DNA from: Tenacibaculum caenipelagi
Lineage (GTDB): Bacteria > Bacteroidota > Bacteroidia > Flavobacteriales > Flavobacteriaceae
Direction of reading: 5' to 3'
DNA: 64,000 nucleotides
NCBI RefSeq assembly: GCF_004363005.1
Contig: NZ_SNYH01000002.1
Location: 62,001 to 126,000 of the forward strand
Positions within the stretch are counted from its first letter, which is position 1; every line of letters starts with the position of its first letter. The translations under genes and the position numbers were made by a program. This document shows, one piece after another, positions 16,469 through 25,497 of the stretch. The notes below the pieces were generated by a model. It was given only the letters and a program-made list of their open reading frames with translations, was not told the origin of the DNA and did no database searches.

Positions 16469-17462
16469 TTTCGAATTTCATAGCCCTGAGTTTTTATGGT
16501 TGCTAATACTGATTCCACTATTAGCATTCTGGAGTTTTTACACCCGAAAAAAAGATAGTGCCGAATTAAAAATACCAAGTACTAAAGGGTTTAAAGTACA
16601 AACTTCAATTTTGCCTAAATTGAAACCTTTATTATACTTGTTACGATTGTTAGCAGTAAGTTGTTTAATCATAGCATTAGCTCGTCCGAGAAACGTAGCT
16701 GTCAGCAAAAAGACAAAAACAAACCGAGGAATTGATATCGTAATGGCTATTGATGTTTCAGCTAGTATGCTAGCAAAAGACCTACAACCTAACAGACTAG
16801 AAGCTTTAAAAAGGGTAGCTACTGATTTTGTAAATCGCCGCCCGAACGATCGTATAGGAATCGTTGTGTATGCAGGAGAAAGTTTTACACAAACCCCTAT
16901 TACTAGTGATAAGTCTATTGTAAAAAGAACCATTTCTGAAATTAAATGGGGACAGTTAGAAGGAGGTACAGCCATAGGTATGGGGTTAGGATCGGCAGTA
17001 AATCGATTAAAAGAAAGTAAAGCAAAGAGTAAGGTAATTATTCTGTTGACTGATGGAGTGAACAACGCAGGTTTTGTAGACCCAAAAACAGCAACAGAGT
17101 TAGCCAAAGGAAACGGAATAAAAGTATATACTATTGGAATTGGAACCAACGGAATGGCACTTTTTCCATGGACAAGAGATCCTAGAACTGGTAAAATTTC
17201 TTTCAAGAATCAATCAGTTGAAATAGATGAAAGTTTATTAAAATACATAGCTAACCAAACCGATGGACAATATTTTAGAGCTACAAACAATGCAAAACTA
17301 AAAGCTATTTATGACGAAATTGACAAGCTAGAAAAAACTAAAATAGAAGAGTTTAAATATTACAATTACTCAGAAAAATATCGATTTTTAGTATTCCTAG
17401 CAGGATTCTTTTTACTCTTAGAATTTACCCTAAAAAACACCCTATTTAAAAGTTTTATTTAA
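16458..17462 (+). CDS. batA: BatA, von Willebrand factor A membrane protein
   Basis: The 334-residue protein has membrane segments near residues 11-27 and 57-75, a VWA domain with an intact metal-site motif DVSAS at 99-103 and a C-terminal membrane segment near 312-325. BatA is part of the Bacteroides aerotolerance complex; the VWA domain faces the periplasm and binds partner proteins through the metal. The order BatA then BatB and the 5-bp spacing to batB are canonical. Confidence 0.92.
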   Translation: MWNNFEFHSPEFLWLLILIPLLAFWSFYTRKKDSAELKIPSTKGFKVQTSILPKLKPLLYLLRLLAVSCLIIALARPRNVAVSKKTKTNRGIDIVMAIDVSASMLAKDLQPNRLEALKRVATDFVNRRPNDRIGIVVYAGESFTQTPITSDKSIVKRTISEIKWGQLEGGTAIGMGLGSAVNRLKESKAKSKVIILLTDGVNNAGFVDPKTATELAKGNGIKVYTIGIGTNGMALFPWTRDPRTGKISFKNQSVEIDESLLKYIANQTDGQYFRATNNAKLKAIYDEIDKLEKTKIEEFKYYNYSEKYRFLVFLAGFFLLLEFTLKNTLFKSFI

Positions 17463-17467
17463 GTAAT

Positions 17468-18505
17468 ATGTACAAACTAGAAGAACCAATATACTTTTAC
17501 TTTTTTGCAATTATTCCTGTAATAGTTGTCTTTTTCCTGTTGGTTTTATGGTGGAAAAAGCGAACACAAAAAAAGTTTGCCAACATAGTACTATTAACAA
17601 AAATAGCTCCGAATAGCTCTACTTTTAAACCTGTTTTAAAACTAATTTTCTTCATTTTAGGATTATCTTTTTTAATTCTATCATTAGTAAACCCGAAGAT
17701 GGGCACAAAACTTAAAACGGTAAAAAGAGAAGGAGTTGATGTGGTTTTTGCTTTAGATGTTTCTAAAAGTATGTTGGCTGAAGATATTGCTCCGAATCGA
17801 CTTGAAAAAGCGAAGCAAATTATTTCTAAAACTATCGACAAACTAGGTAGCGATAGAGTTGGTATTATTATATATGCTGGTAATGCCTATCCACTACTTC
17901 CAATCACTACCGACCATGCAGCTGCAAAAATGTTTTTGCAAAATGCTAACCCAGACATGGTTTCAAGTCAAGGTACCGCTATAAATGAAGCTTTAAACTT
18001 AGCCAAAACCTATTATGATAACGATGAGCAAACCAATCGCTTTTTAATTATTATTTCTGATGGTGAAGATCATCAAGAAGAAACCAAACAAGTTGCACAA
18101 AACATAGCTAACGAAGGAGTTAAAGTTTTTACTGTAGGCGTGGGAAGCGAAAAAGGTGGCCCAATTCCTATAAAGTTAAATGGCGCACTTATTGGTTACA
18201 AAAAAGACAGAATGGGAGAAACGGTAATTACCAAAAGGAAACCTGATGTTTTACAAGGAATTGCCGATGCTTCTGACGGAAAATATTTTGACGGTAATAA
18301 AACTGAAAACCCAGTAGAAGCAATTGAAAAAATTATTGGAAACGCACAAAAAAGTGAATTTGAAACCAAACAATTTTCAGATTACAAAGACCAATTTCAG
18401 TGGTTTGTTGCAATCGGTTTATTCTTTTTAATTTTTGATATGTTTCTATTTGATAAAAAAACCAAATGGTTGAAGAAAGTAGATTTATTTAATGAAGAAT
18501 CTTAA
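17468..18505 (+). CDS. batB: BatB, von Willebrand factor A membrane protein
   Basis: The 345-residue protein resembles BatA: membrane segments at about 8-28 and 56-73, VWA metal motif DVSKS at 97-101, and a final membrane segment near 315-330. The pair BatA/BatB forms a heterologous VWA complex in aerotolerance operons. The gene ends 8 bp before batC. A and B arose by old duplication, as their domain layout is the same. Confidence 0.92.
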   Translation: MYKLEEPIYFYFFAIIPVIVVFFLLVLWWKKRTQKKFANIVLLTKIAPNSSTFKPVLKLIFFILGLSFLILSLVNPKMGTKLKTVKREGVDVVFALDVSKSMLAEDIAPNRLEKAKQIISKTIDKLGSDRVGIIIYAGNAYPLLPITTDHAAAKMFLQNANPDMVSSQGTAINEALNLAKTYYDNDEQTNRFLIIISDGEDHQEETKQVAQNIANEGVKVFTVGVGSEKGGPIPIKLNGALIGYKKDRMGETVITKRKPDVLQGIADASDGKYFDGNKTENPVEAIEKIIGNAQKSEFETKQFSDYKDQFQWFVAIGLFFLIFDMFLFDKKTKWLKKVDLFNEES

Positions 18506-18513
18506 AATGTAGT

Positions 18514-19329
18514 ATGAAAAGTTTACAAAACATAGTGTTTATCCTCATCTTTGTCATTTCTGCTATAGCAAATGCACAACAAGACACTCTTAAATTACAA
18601 CGTGAAGCACGTGCCTTATTGCGAGAAGGGAACAAACTATACAATAAACAAAAATTTAGTGATGCTGCAATTGCCTATAGAAAAGCTTTAGGTAAAGATA
18701 GCAAGTACGAAAAAGCGAGTTATAACTTTGGAAATACTTTATATCAAGAAAAAAAATACAAAGAAGCAATTGAACAATATGAAGTAACTACAAAAACTTC
18801 AAAAGACAAAATAGCTCAAGCTGAAGCTTACCATAATATCGGTAATGCTATGATGGAGCAAAAACAATATCAACAAGCTGTTGATGCATACAAAAATGCT
18901 TTACGAAGAAATCCTAATGATGACGAAACACGTTACAACTTGGCTGTAGCGCAAAAAGAAGCCAAAGAGCAACAACAAAATCAGCAGAACAATAAGGATA
19001 AGAATAAAGATCAGAAAGATAAGGATCAACAAAAAAAGGACAACAAAGACAAGCAGAACGATAAGAATAAAGATCAAAAAGGCGACGATAAGGATAAAAA
19101 AGATGATAAGCAAGATCAGAAAAATGACGATCAAAAAAATCAGCAGAAACCTAATCAAGATCAAAAAGACAAACAAGATCAACAGCCTAAACCTCAACAA
19201 GGCAAAATGACTCCTGAACAAATGAAACAATTGTTAGAGAGTTTAAACAATGAGGAAAACAAGACGCAAAAGAAAATGAATGCGCAAAAATCAAAGGGTA
19301 GAAAAGTAAAACAAGAAAAAGACTGGTAA
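18514..19329 (+). CDS. batC: BatC, tetratricopeptide-repeat protein with a charged low-complexity tail
   Basis: The 271-residue protein has a signal peptide (about 1-22), three tetratricopeptide repeats between residues 30 and 145, and a tail of about 90 residues made mostly of lysine, aspartate, glutamine and asparagine (about 150-235). The tail is probably disordered. TPR proteins are the standard partners of BatA/BatB. The tail is encoded by an A-rich tract of AAR, GAY and CAR codons and is probably variable in length between strains. Confidence 0.88.
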   Translation: MKSLQNIVFILIFVISAIANAQQDTLKLQREARALLREGNKLYNKQKFSDAAIAYRKALGKDSKYEKASYNFGNTLYQEKKYKEAIEQYEVTTKTSKDKIAQAEAYHNIGNAMMEQKQYQQAVDAYKNALRRNPNDDETRYNLAVAQKEAKEQQQNQQNNKDKNKDQKDKDQQKKDNKDKQNDKNKDQKGDDKDKKDDKQDQKNDDQKNQQKPNQDQKDKQDQQPKPQQGKMTPEQMKQLLESLNNEENKTQKKMNAQKSKGRKVKQEKDW

Positions 19330-19380
19330 TTTTACAGTTGTTAAAATCTTAATTATTTTTAGGGCTTTTTAAAAAATAAT

Positions 19381-21144
19381 ATGAAGTTGAAATTATACAT
19401 ATCGTTATTAGTTAGTTTTATAACCATTGCTATTAGTGCACAAGAAGCTGCACTGACAGCTACAGTTAGCAAAAACAAATTAGGCGTAAACCAACGATTA
19501 CGTATTGAGTTTTCAATTAACAAACAAGGTGCCGATAATTTTAAAGCACCAAACTTTACAAATTTCAAAATCGTTGGAGGACCAAGTCAATCTGTAAGTC
19601 AATCATGGATTAATGGTAAAGTTTCTTTTAATCAATCGTACACTTACATATTACAACCTAAAAGAAAAGGAGAGTTTAATATCCCTTCTGCTAGTATTGA
19701 AGTTGACGGAGAGACCCTTACATCCAACCCCATAAAAGTGATTGTTTTGGATGCCGTTGAAGTTCCAAAAAATCCGAATGACCCTAATTATATTGCTGAG
19801 CAAAATATTCATTTAGTTGCTGAAGTTTCCAAAGCAACCCCTTATGTTGGTGAAGGAATTTATGTAGAGTATCGCTTATATTTTAGTGATAATGTAGGTA
19901 TCTATGACAACGCTGTAACTGAAGCACCACAATACAACGGATTTTGGAATCAAGAAATTAAACGTAACGGAATGCCCGTGAAAAATGGCATGTACAATGG
20001 AGAACGTTATCGTTATGCTGTATTACACAAAGCTTTATTAATTCCTACAGCTTCTGGTAAACTGACAATTGACCCTATGAAAATGGATGTTATTGTAGCT
20101 GTTCCTACTGGAAGAGCAGATTTTTTTGGAAATGTCATCACTCGTCAGGTTCGTAAAGAGTTTTCTTCAGTAAAAAAAGTGATTAACGCCAAAGCTTTAC
20201 CTCTACAGAACAAGCCGGAAAATTTTACAGGTGCAGTAGGTGAATTTTCTTTTGATGTATCACTAAGTAAAAACACTTTAAAAGCAAATGAATCTTCGCA
20301 AATAAGTGTTTCTGTTAAAGGAAAAGGGAATTTAAAATTGTTTGAACTTCCTAAGATTGAAACTCCGAAAGAACTAGAAGTATATCAACCTGAAAGAAAA
20401 GAAAATGTTGGTATTGCTTCTGATGGCTTAAAAGGATCGGTTACTGAGAACTACACCGTAGTTCCACAATTTAAAGGAAAGTACAAAATTCCAAAGACCT
20501 CCTTTTCTTACTTTAATCCAAAAGAAGAAGTATATCAAACTATTACAACAGACGATTTATATGTTGACGTATTAGAGGGCAAAGAAGTCCCTTCAGATTC
20601 TAATACAAATGCCGTATCAAAACAAAATGTAACAGTTACTGGTAGTGATTTTAGATATATTCAAACATCTACTAACTTTCAACCTACGCAAACAGAAGAT
20701 TTCTTTAAATCTACATGGTTTTATATCTTTTTGTTGCTTCCAATTTTAGCTATTCCTGTTGGAATATCCATTCATAAAAAGAAAGAAGAGCGTAATAGTG
20801 ACATTCTAGGAAATAAATTAAGAAAAGCCGATAAGCTTGCAAAAAAATATTTGTTTGAAGCACAAAAACAGTTAGGAAACAAAGAAGCTTTTTATGAAGC
20901 TTTAGAAAGAGTTTTACATAACTATTTAAAAGCTAAACTAGGTGTAGAAACCTCTGATATTAGTCGCGATAAAATCACTGATTTATTGCATGGTAAAAAT
21001 ATTGATTCAAGTACCATTACTAATTTTATTAATGTATTAAACGATTGTGATTTTGCTCGGTACACTCCAATTACTAATGTACAAATGAAAGAAGAGTACG
21101 AAAAAGCAAAACAAGTAATAACGCAATTAGACAGACAATTATAA
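19381..21144 (+). CDS. batD: BatD, large periplasmic Bat protein
   Basis: The 587-residue protein starts with a signal peptide (about 1-20), continues with repeated immunoglobulin-like beta domains (residues about 25-410, including a BatD domain), and has one membrane segment at about 444-464 with a helical cytoplasmic tail. This is the family layout of BatD/oxygen tolerance proteins. Its last base overlaps the first base of batE. It lies in the long rightward transcript that begins with moxR. Confidence 0.9.
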   Translation: MKLKLYISLLVSFITIAISAQEAALTATVSKNKLGVNQRLRIEFSINKQGADNFKAPNFTNFKIVGGPSQSVSQSWINGKVSFNQSYTYILQPKRKGEFNIPSASIEVDGETLTSNPIKVIVLDAVEVPKNPNDPNYIAEQNIHLVAEVSKATPYVGEGIYVEYRLYFSDNVGIYDNAVTEAPQYNGFWNQEIKRNGMPVKNGMYNGERYRYAVLHKALLIPTASGKLTIDPMKMDVIVAVPTGRADFFGNVITRQVRKEFSSVKKVINAKALPLQNKPENFTGAVGEFSFDVSLSKNTLKANESSQISVSVKGKGNLKLFELPKIETPKELEVYQPERKENVGIASDGLKGSVTENYTVVPQFKGKYKIPKTSFSYFNPKEEVYQTITTDDLYVDVLEGKEVPSDSNTNAVSKQNVTVTGSDFRYIQTSTNFQPTQTEDFFKSTWFYIFLLLPILAIPVGISIHKKKEERNSDILGNKLRKADKLAKKYLFEAQKQLGNKEAFYEALERVLHNYLKAKLGVETSDISRDKITDLLHGKNIDSSTITNFINVLNDCDFARYTPITNVQMKEEYEKAKQVITQLDRQL

Positions 21145-21896
21145 TGAGAACTATAGCCATATTATTATTCTTATTTGTGTCAACAATTACGTTAGCACAA
21201 AGCACCAGCGATTTATTTTTAAAAGCCAATGATTTATACAAAGAAGGGAAGTATGAAGAGGCTATTAGGTTATACGAACAAATAGAAGATGAAAATGCCA
21301 TTTCATCAGAACTATATTATAATTTAGGAAACTGTTATTATAAACTAAACAAAGTTGCCCCAACTATTTACAACTATGAAAGGGCGTTAAAATTAAATCC
21401 TTTAAATGAAGATGCTCAAAACAATTTAATTTTAGCTAAACGTCTAACACTAGATAGAATCGAAGCATTGCCAAAATCGATATTTCAAAAATTTAACCAT
21501 AACTATTTACAAAAATTCACCTACAACACTTGGGCGATAATTACCATTGTATTTTCATTTATCGCTTCTGTATTATTCTTGTTATTTTATTTTTCGGATG
21601 CTTCCAGTAAAAAAAGAACTTATTTTACCACAAGTATTATTTCATTTTTACTATTAATTATATCACTTGTAATAACCTATACACAATACAATCAATCAAA
21701 AAACAATATTCAGGCTATTATTTTTGTTGAAGAAGTTTCTGTAAATAATGAACCAACCTCAAATTCTAGCGAAGTTTTCACCTTACATGAAGGAACAAAA
21801 GTAAATGTACTAGACTCGGTAGATAACTGGAAGAAAATAAAGCTGGTAGACGGAAAAGTTGGTTGGGTTCCTTCCGAAAATTTAAAAGAATTATAA
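21144..21896 (+). CDS. batE: BatE, tetratricopeptide-repeat and SH3-like membrane protein
   Basis: The 250-residue protein has a signal peptide (about 1-18), two or three tetratricopeptide repeats (residues about 20-95), two membrane segments near 125-145 and 155-175, and a C-terminal bacterial SH3 domain (about 190-250, with LHEGTKVNVL and GKVGWVPSENL). It closes the canonical Bat gene order. It overlaps batD by one base, as expected for coupled translation. Confidence 0.9.
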   Translation: MRTIAILLFLFVSTITLAQSTSDLFLKANDLYKEGKYEEAIRLYEQIEDENAISSELYYNLGNCYYKLNKVAPTIYNYERALKLNPLNEDAQNNLILAKRLTLDRIEALPKSIFQKFNHNYLQKFTYNTWAIITIVFSFIASVLFLLFYFSDASSKKRTYFTTSIISFLLLIISLVITYTQYNQSKNNIQAIIFVEEVSVNNEPTSNSSEVFTLHEGTKVNVLDSVDNWKKIKLVDGKVGWVPSENLKEL

Positions 21897-21952
21897 CATT
21901 TAAAGTGTAAAAAATTAGTTACTTTCGCCCATCGAACTTATAAATCTCTCTC

Positions 21953-22258
21953 TTGAAGTCTAAAGCAGCCATCTTTTTTATTGTTCTATTCGCAAGTATT
22001 ATTGTTACACCTACGGTAGTTACTTTGATGGACAAAAATCAAGACCTTACTATTTTTTTAAGCTTAAATGAGGAAGAAGAGAACACTAAAGAAATAAAAG
22101 GGTTGGAGATGACAATTCATCCTATAGAAAACAACAACAATTCTTCATTTTTATATTACAGGATTCAAAAAAAGAAAAACGTACGTTTTCAATCGAAAAA
22201 TTACGTTTCTCAATATCCTAAAATTCTAACCCCACCTCCTGAGTTTTTTACTATTTAG
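21953..22258 (+). CDS. Small secreted or membrane-anchored hypothetical protein
   Basis: This 101-residue protein starts at TTG 21953 (MKSKAAIFFIVLFASIIVTP). The N-terminus is a signal or anchor helix, the middle is acidic (NEEEENTKEIKG) and the C-terminus is basic and proline-rich (KILTPPPEFFTI). No function is recognised. A TACTTTCG sequence at 21920-21927, one mismatch from the TAnnTTTG box, precedes it, so it may head a transcript that reaches the SulP gene 82 bp downstream. It could be a lineage-specific partner of that module. Confidence 0.55.
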   Translation: MKSKAAIFFIVLFASIIVTPTVVTLMDKNQDLTIFLSLNEEEENTKEIKGLEMTIHPIENNNNSSFLYYRIQKKKNVRFQSKNYVSQYPKILTPPPEFFTI

Positions 22259-22340
22259 TTTTTCAAATTATTTAGTATCAAAATCAATTATTTAAATCAA
22301 TACTCTAAATATTCATTTAGGGTGTAGAAACGCATATATC

Positions 22341-23921
22341 ATGTTTAAAAATATTAAAAGCGACTTACCCGCAAGTATTGTCGTATTTTTTGTCGCATTA
22401 CCTTTATGTTTAGGTATTGCACTAGCAAGTGGCGCACCTCTTTTTTCAGGTGTAATAGCAGGAATTATAGGAGGAATTGTTGTTGGAGCCTTAAGTGGTT
22501 CTAAAATAGGAGTTAGTGGTCCCGCAGCTGGTTTAGCTGCTATTGTTTTAACCGCTATTAGTTCTTTAGGAGGTTACGAAAACTTTCTAGTAGCTGTTGT
22601 ATTAGGAGGTATTATTCAAATACTTTTTGGAGTTCTTAAAGCAGGAGTTATTGGTTATTACTTTCCATCTTCTGTTATTAAAGGGATGTTAACTGGTATT
22701 GGTATCATTATCATTTTAAAACAAATCCCTCATTTCTTTGGGTATGATGCAGAACCAGAAGGTGCCGATAGTTTTATTGAAACCTCAGGAGAAAATACCT
22801 TTTCTGCTATTTTACACATTACGGATCATATTACTATAGGCTCAATGCTTATAGGTTTTATTGGGCTGGCTATTTTAATTCTTTGGGATAAAGTTCTTAG
22901 CAAAAAAGGGAAAATATTCCATTTAATTCAAGGACCTTTAGTAGCAGTTGTAATTGGTATTATCTTTTTTGTGTTAACTCAAGGAAACGAAGTACTATCA
23001 ATACAGGCTTCTCATTTGGTAAGTGTACCTATTCCTGAAAGTGCAGCATCGTTTATGGAGCAATTTACATTTCCTAACTTTAGTGCAATTACAAGTCCTG
23101 AAGTTTGGATTACGGCTTTTACTATTGCCTTAGTAGCTAGTTTAGAAACCTTACTTTGTGTAGAGGCTACTGATAAAATAGATCCTGATAAAAATATCAC
23201 GCCAACTAACAGAGAGTTATTAGCACAAGGTACTGGTAATATTATATCGGGATTAATTGGAGGTTTACCAATTACTCAAGTAATTGTTAGAAGTTCTGCT
23301 AACGTACAATCTGGAGGAAAAAGTAAAATGTCTGCTATTTTACACGGTTTTCTTTTATTAATCTCTGTTATTTTAATTCCTAGGTTATTAAACAAAATTC
23401 CTTTATCAATACTAGCCTCAATTTTGCTAGTAGTAGGCTACAAGTTAGCAAAGCCTAGTCTTTTTAAACAAATGTATGCCTTAGGACGAAAACAATTTGT
23501 CCCTTTCATTGTAACTGTAGCTGGTATTGTTTTTACCGATTTACTAACCGGTATCTCATTAGGGTTGGCTGTTGGTGTAATCGTTATCTTAATTAAAAGT
23601 TACCAAAACTCTCACTTCTTACATATTGAAGATAAGAGTAACGGTTTACACAAAATAAAAATGACACTTGCAGAAGAAGTAACTTTCTTTAACAAAGGTG
23701 CCATTTTAAAAGAATTAGACAACTTACCAAGAGACACGTATTTAGAATTAGACGTAAGAAAAACTAGATATTTAGACAACGATATTGTTGAAATACTAGA
23801 AGACTTTGCCTTCAAAGCAAAAGAAAGAAATATCAATATTAAACTTATTTCTGAGCGTGGTGTTGTAGAAAACCCAGACAGTTTCATTCAATTCTTTAAG
23901 TTAAGACCAAAAGCTGCCTAA
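22341..23921 (+). CDS. SulP family inorganic anion transporter, first copy
   Basis: The 526-residue protein has about 11-12 membrane helices (residues 10-430) and a C-terminal STAS domain (about 440-520). The SulP signature (GVSGPAAGLAAI) and a conserved ITQVIVRSSANVQSGGKSK loop are visible. SulP carriers move bicarbonate, sulfate or other anions, often with sodium. Bicarbonate is suggested because the same run of genes carries a beta-carbonic anhydrase two genes later. Substrate is inferred, not shown. Confidence 0.88.
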   Translation: MFKNIKSDLPASIVVFFVALPLCLGIALASGAPLFSGVIAGIIGGIVVGALSGSKIGVSGPAAGLAAIVLTAISSLGGYENFLVAVVLGGIIQILFGVLKAGVIGYYFPSSVIKGMLTGIGIIIILKQIPHFFGYDAEPEGADSFIETSGENTFSAILHITDHITIGSMLIGFIGLAILILWDKVLSKKGKIFHLIQGPLVAVVIGIIFFVLTQGNEVLSIQASHLVSVPIPESAASFMEQFTFPNFSAITSPEVWITAFTIALVASLETLLCVEATDKIDPDKNITPTNRELLAQGTGNIISGLIGGLPITQVIVRSSANVQSGGKSKMSAILHGFLLLISVILIPRLLNKIPLSILASILLVVGYKLAKPSLFKQMYALGRKQFVPFIVTVAGIVFTDLLTGISLGLAVGVIVILIKSYQNSHFLHIEDKSNGLHKIKMTLAEEVTFFNKGAILKELDNLPRDTYLELDVRKTRYLDNDIVEILEDFAFKAKERNINIKLISERGVVENPDSFIQFFKLRPKAA

Positions 23922-23932
23922 AACTGAACACC

Positions 23933-24730
23933 ATGAAGCAAAGTAATTATAAAATACTAGTGCTTTCCGATATGAAAAGTTCAACTAACAGTACTCTCAG
24001 AAGTGCTGTTAGTATTGCAAAAATGACTCAAGGTAACATCACTTTTTTTCATGTAAAAAAACCAACTGATGTTGTTAAAGAAGAGAGTCAGTTATCGGCA
24101 ATGCGCACTATAAATAAAGAATACAATACCATCAGTAAGAAAATTCAGAATTTTATATCTCCTTTTACAGAAGAATACGGAGTATCGATAAACTATAAAT
24201 TTTCTTTTGGCAATATTAAAAATGAAATAGATCAGTACATAAAGGAAAACACACCAGATATTATTGTTTTAGGAAAAAGAAAATCGACTATGTTTAATAT
24301 TACTGGTGATAACCTTACTGATTTTATTTTAAAAAGATACACTAGTACAATTTTTATTGCAGAAAACAATAATAGTCTAGAACCTTATAAACCCTTTACT
24401 TTAGGTTTATTAAATAGTAATAAAGACTCATTAAATGAAAGTTTCACAAAAAAAATTCTAGCAAATACAACAGAGCCATTAGTATCTTTTAACATTGCTA
24501 AAAACCAAGGCAGTGCAAACAACATACAAAATTCTCTAAATGAAGAATCAGTAGATTATGTTTTTGATCAGAATAACAATACAATTAAAAACCTTTCAAG
24601 TTATTTATTAAAAAACAAAATTCACCTTCTACATATTAACAGAAGAAAGGATAAAAACTCATTAACTAAATCTGACATTAAAGCAGTGATTAATAATTTA
24701 AAAACATCACTATTAGTTACGTCTATTTAA
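23933..24730 (+). CDS. UspA-like universal stress protein
   Basis: The 265-residue protein has an N-terminal UspA-like domain (YKILVLSDMKSSTNSTLRSA) with IIVLGKRKS near residues 115-125 that resembles the nucleotide-binding end of the fold, and a shorter, weaker second half. A single divergent tandem UspA architecture is likely. It lies between a SulP transporter and a carbonic anhydrase in one run (11-bp and 27-bp gaps), where it may regulate transport in response to nucleotide or stress state. Confidence 0.75.
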   Translation: MKQSNYKILVLSDMKSSTNSTLRSAVSIAKMTQGNITFFHVKKPTDVVKEESQLSAMRTINKEYNTISKKIQNFISPFTEEYGVSINYKFSFGNIKNEIDQYIKENTPDIIVLGKRKSTMFNITGDNLTDFILKRYTSTIFIAENNNSLEPYKPFTLGLLNSNKDSLNESFTKKILANTTEPLVSFNIAKNQGSANNIQNSLNEESVDYVFDQNNNTIKNLSSYLLKNKIHLLHINRRKDKNSLTKSDIKAVINNLKTSLLVTSI

Positions 24731-24757
24731 AATAACAACCTTAATAAAACATACATT

Positions 24758-25387
24758 ATGAAAGCACATACTAAAGAAACACAAGCTACAATGACTCCGC
24801 AAAAGTCATTACAATATCTAAAAGAAGGGAATCAAAGATTTCAAAACAATTTAAAAGCTAATCGTAACTTATTAGAACAAGTAAACGATACTAGAGACGG
24901 TCAATTCCCGTTCGCAACTATTTTAAGTTGTATTGATTCTAGAGTTTCTTCAGAGTTGGTTTTTGACCAAGGGTTAGGAGATATTTTTAGTGTAAGAATT
25001 GCCGGAAATTTCGTAAACGAAGATATACTAGGTAGTATGGAGTTTGCTTGTAAGCTTGCTGGCACAAAATTAATCGTAGTTTTAGGTCATACAAGTTGTG
25101 GAGCTGTTAAAGGAGCTTGTGATAATGCCGAGCTAGGAAATTTAACAAACATGTTACGTAAAATTAAGCCAGCTGTAGAAGCTGTTACTGAACCAAAAGA
25201 TACAAGCTTAAGAAACTCTTCAAATCTAGAATTTGTAGATACAGTTGCTGAAAAAAATGTAAAACTTACTATTAATAGAATTTTACAAGAAAGTGATGTA
25301 CTAGCAGACATGCATAAAAGTGGAGAAATAATGATTGTAGGGGCCATGTATAATATTAAAGATGGTGCTGTAACTTTCTTTGAATAA
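24758..25387 (+). CDS. Beta-class carbonic anhydrase, first copy
   Basis: The 209-residue zinc enzyme interconverts CO2 and bicarbonate. Zinc ligands are C58 and D60 (with R62 in CIDSR) and H111 and C114 in GHTSCG. No signal peptide is apparent. It differs strongly from the second beta-carbonic anhydrase at 27376, so it is not a recent duplicate. A terminator follows the stop, which marks the end of the first transporter/anhydrase unit. Confidence 0.93.
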   Translation: MKAHTKETQATMTPQKSLQYLKEGNQRFQNNLKANRNLLEQVNDTRDGQFPFATILSCIDSRVSSELVFDQGLGDIFSVRIAGNFVNEDILGSMEFACKLAGTKLIVVLGHTSCGAVKGACDNAELGNLTNMLRKIKPAVEAVTEPKDTSLRNSSNLEFVDTVAEKNVKLTINRILQESDVLADMHKSGEIMIVGAMYNIKDGAVTFFE

Positions 25388-25410
25388 ACGAAATTGTTGT
25401 TTTCAACTTT

Positions 25411-25447
25411 AAAGAGAATCTAAGGTAAACAAACCTTGATTCTCTTT
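25411..25447 (+). terminator. Rho-independent terminator after the first carbonic anhydrase
   Basis: Stem AAGAGAATC-AAGGT pairs with ACCTT-ATTCTCTT around the loop AAACAA, and a run of T follows. Confidence 0.85.
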
Positions 25448-25497
25448 TTTTTTACGCTATAATAACTATCTTAGTAGTTCTATATATTAATTGATTT

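Noticed and set aside
16538..17206. Minus-strand frame of 222 residues inside batA
   Set aside because: It is a shadow of the VWA gene in low-GC sequence, with no start context or domain pattern.
18901..19230. Minus-strand I/L-rich frame of 109 residues
   Set aside because: It is the antisense of the BatC low-complexity tail and only reflects K/D/Q codons read backward.
22302..22323. Hairpin ACTCTAAAT-ATTC-ATTTAGGGT before the first SulP gene
   Set aside because: The stem has a G-U pair and no T-run follows, so it is too weak to call a terminator.
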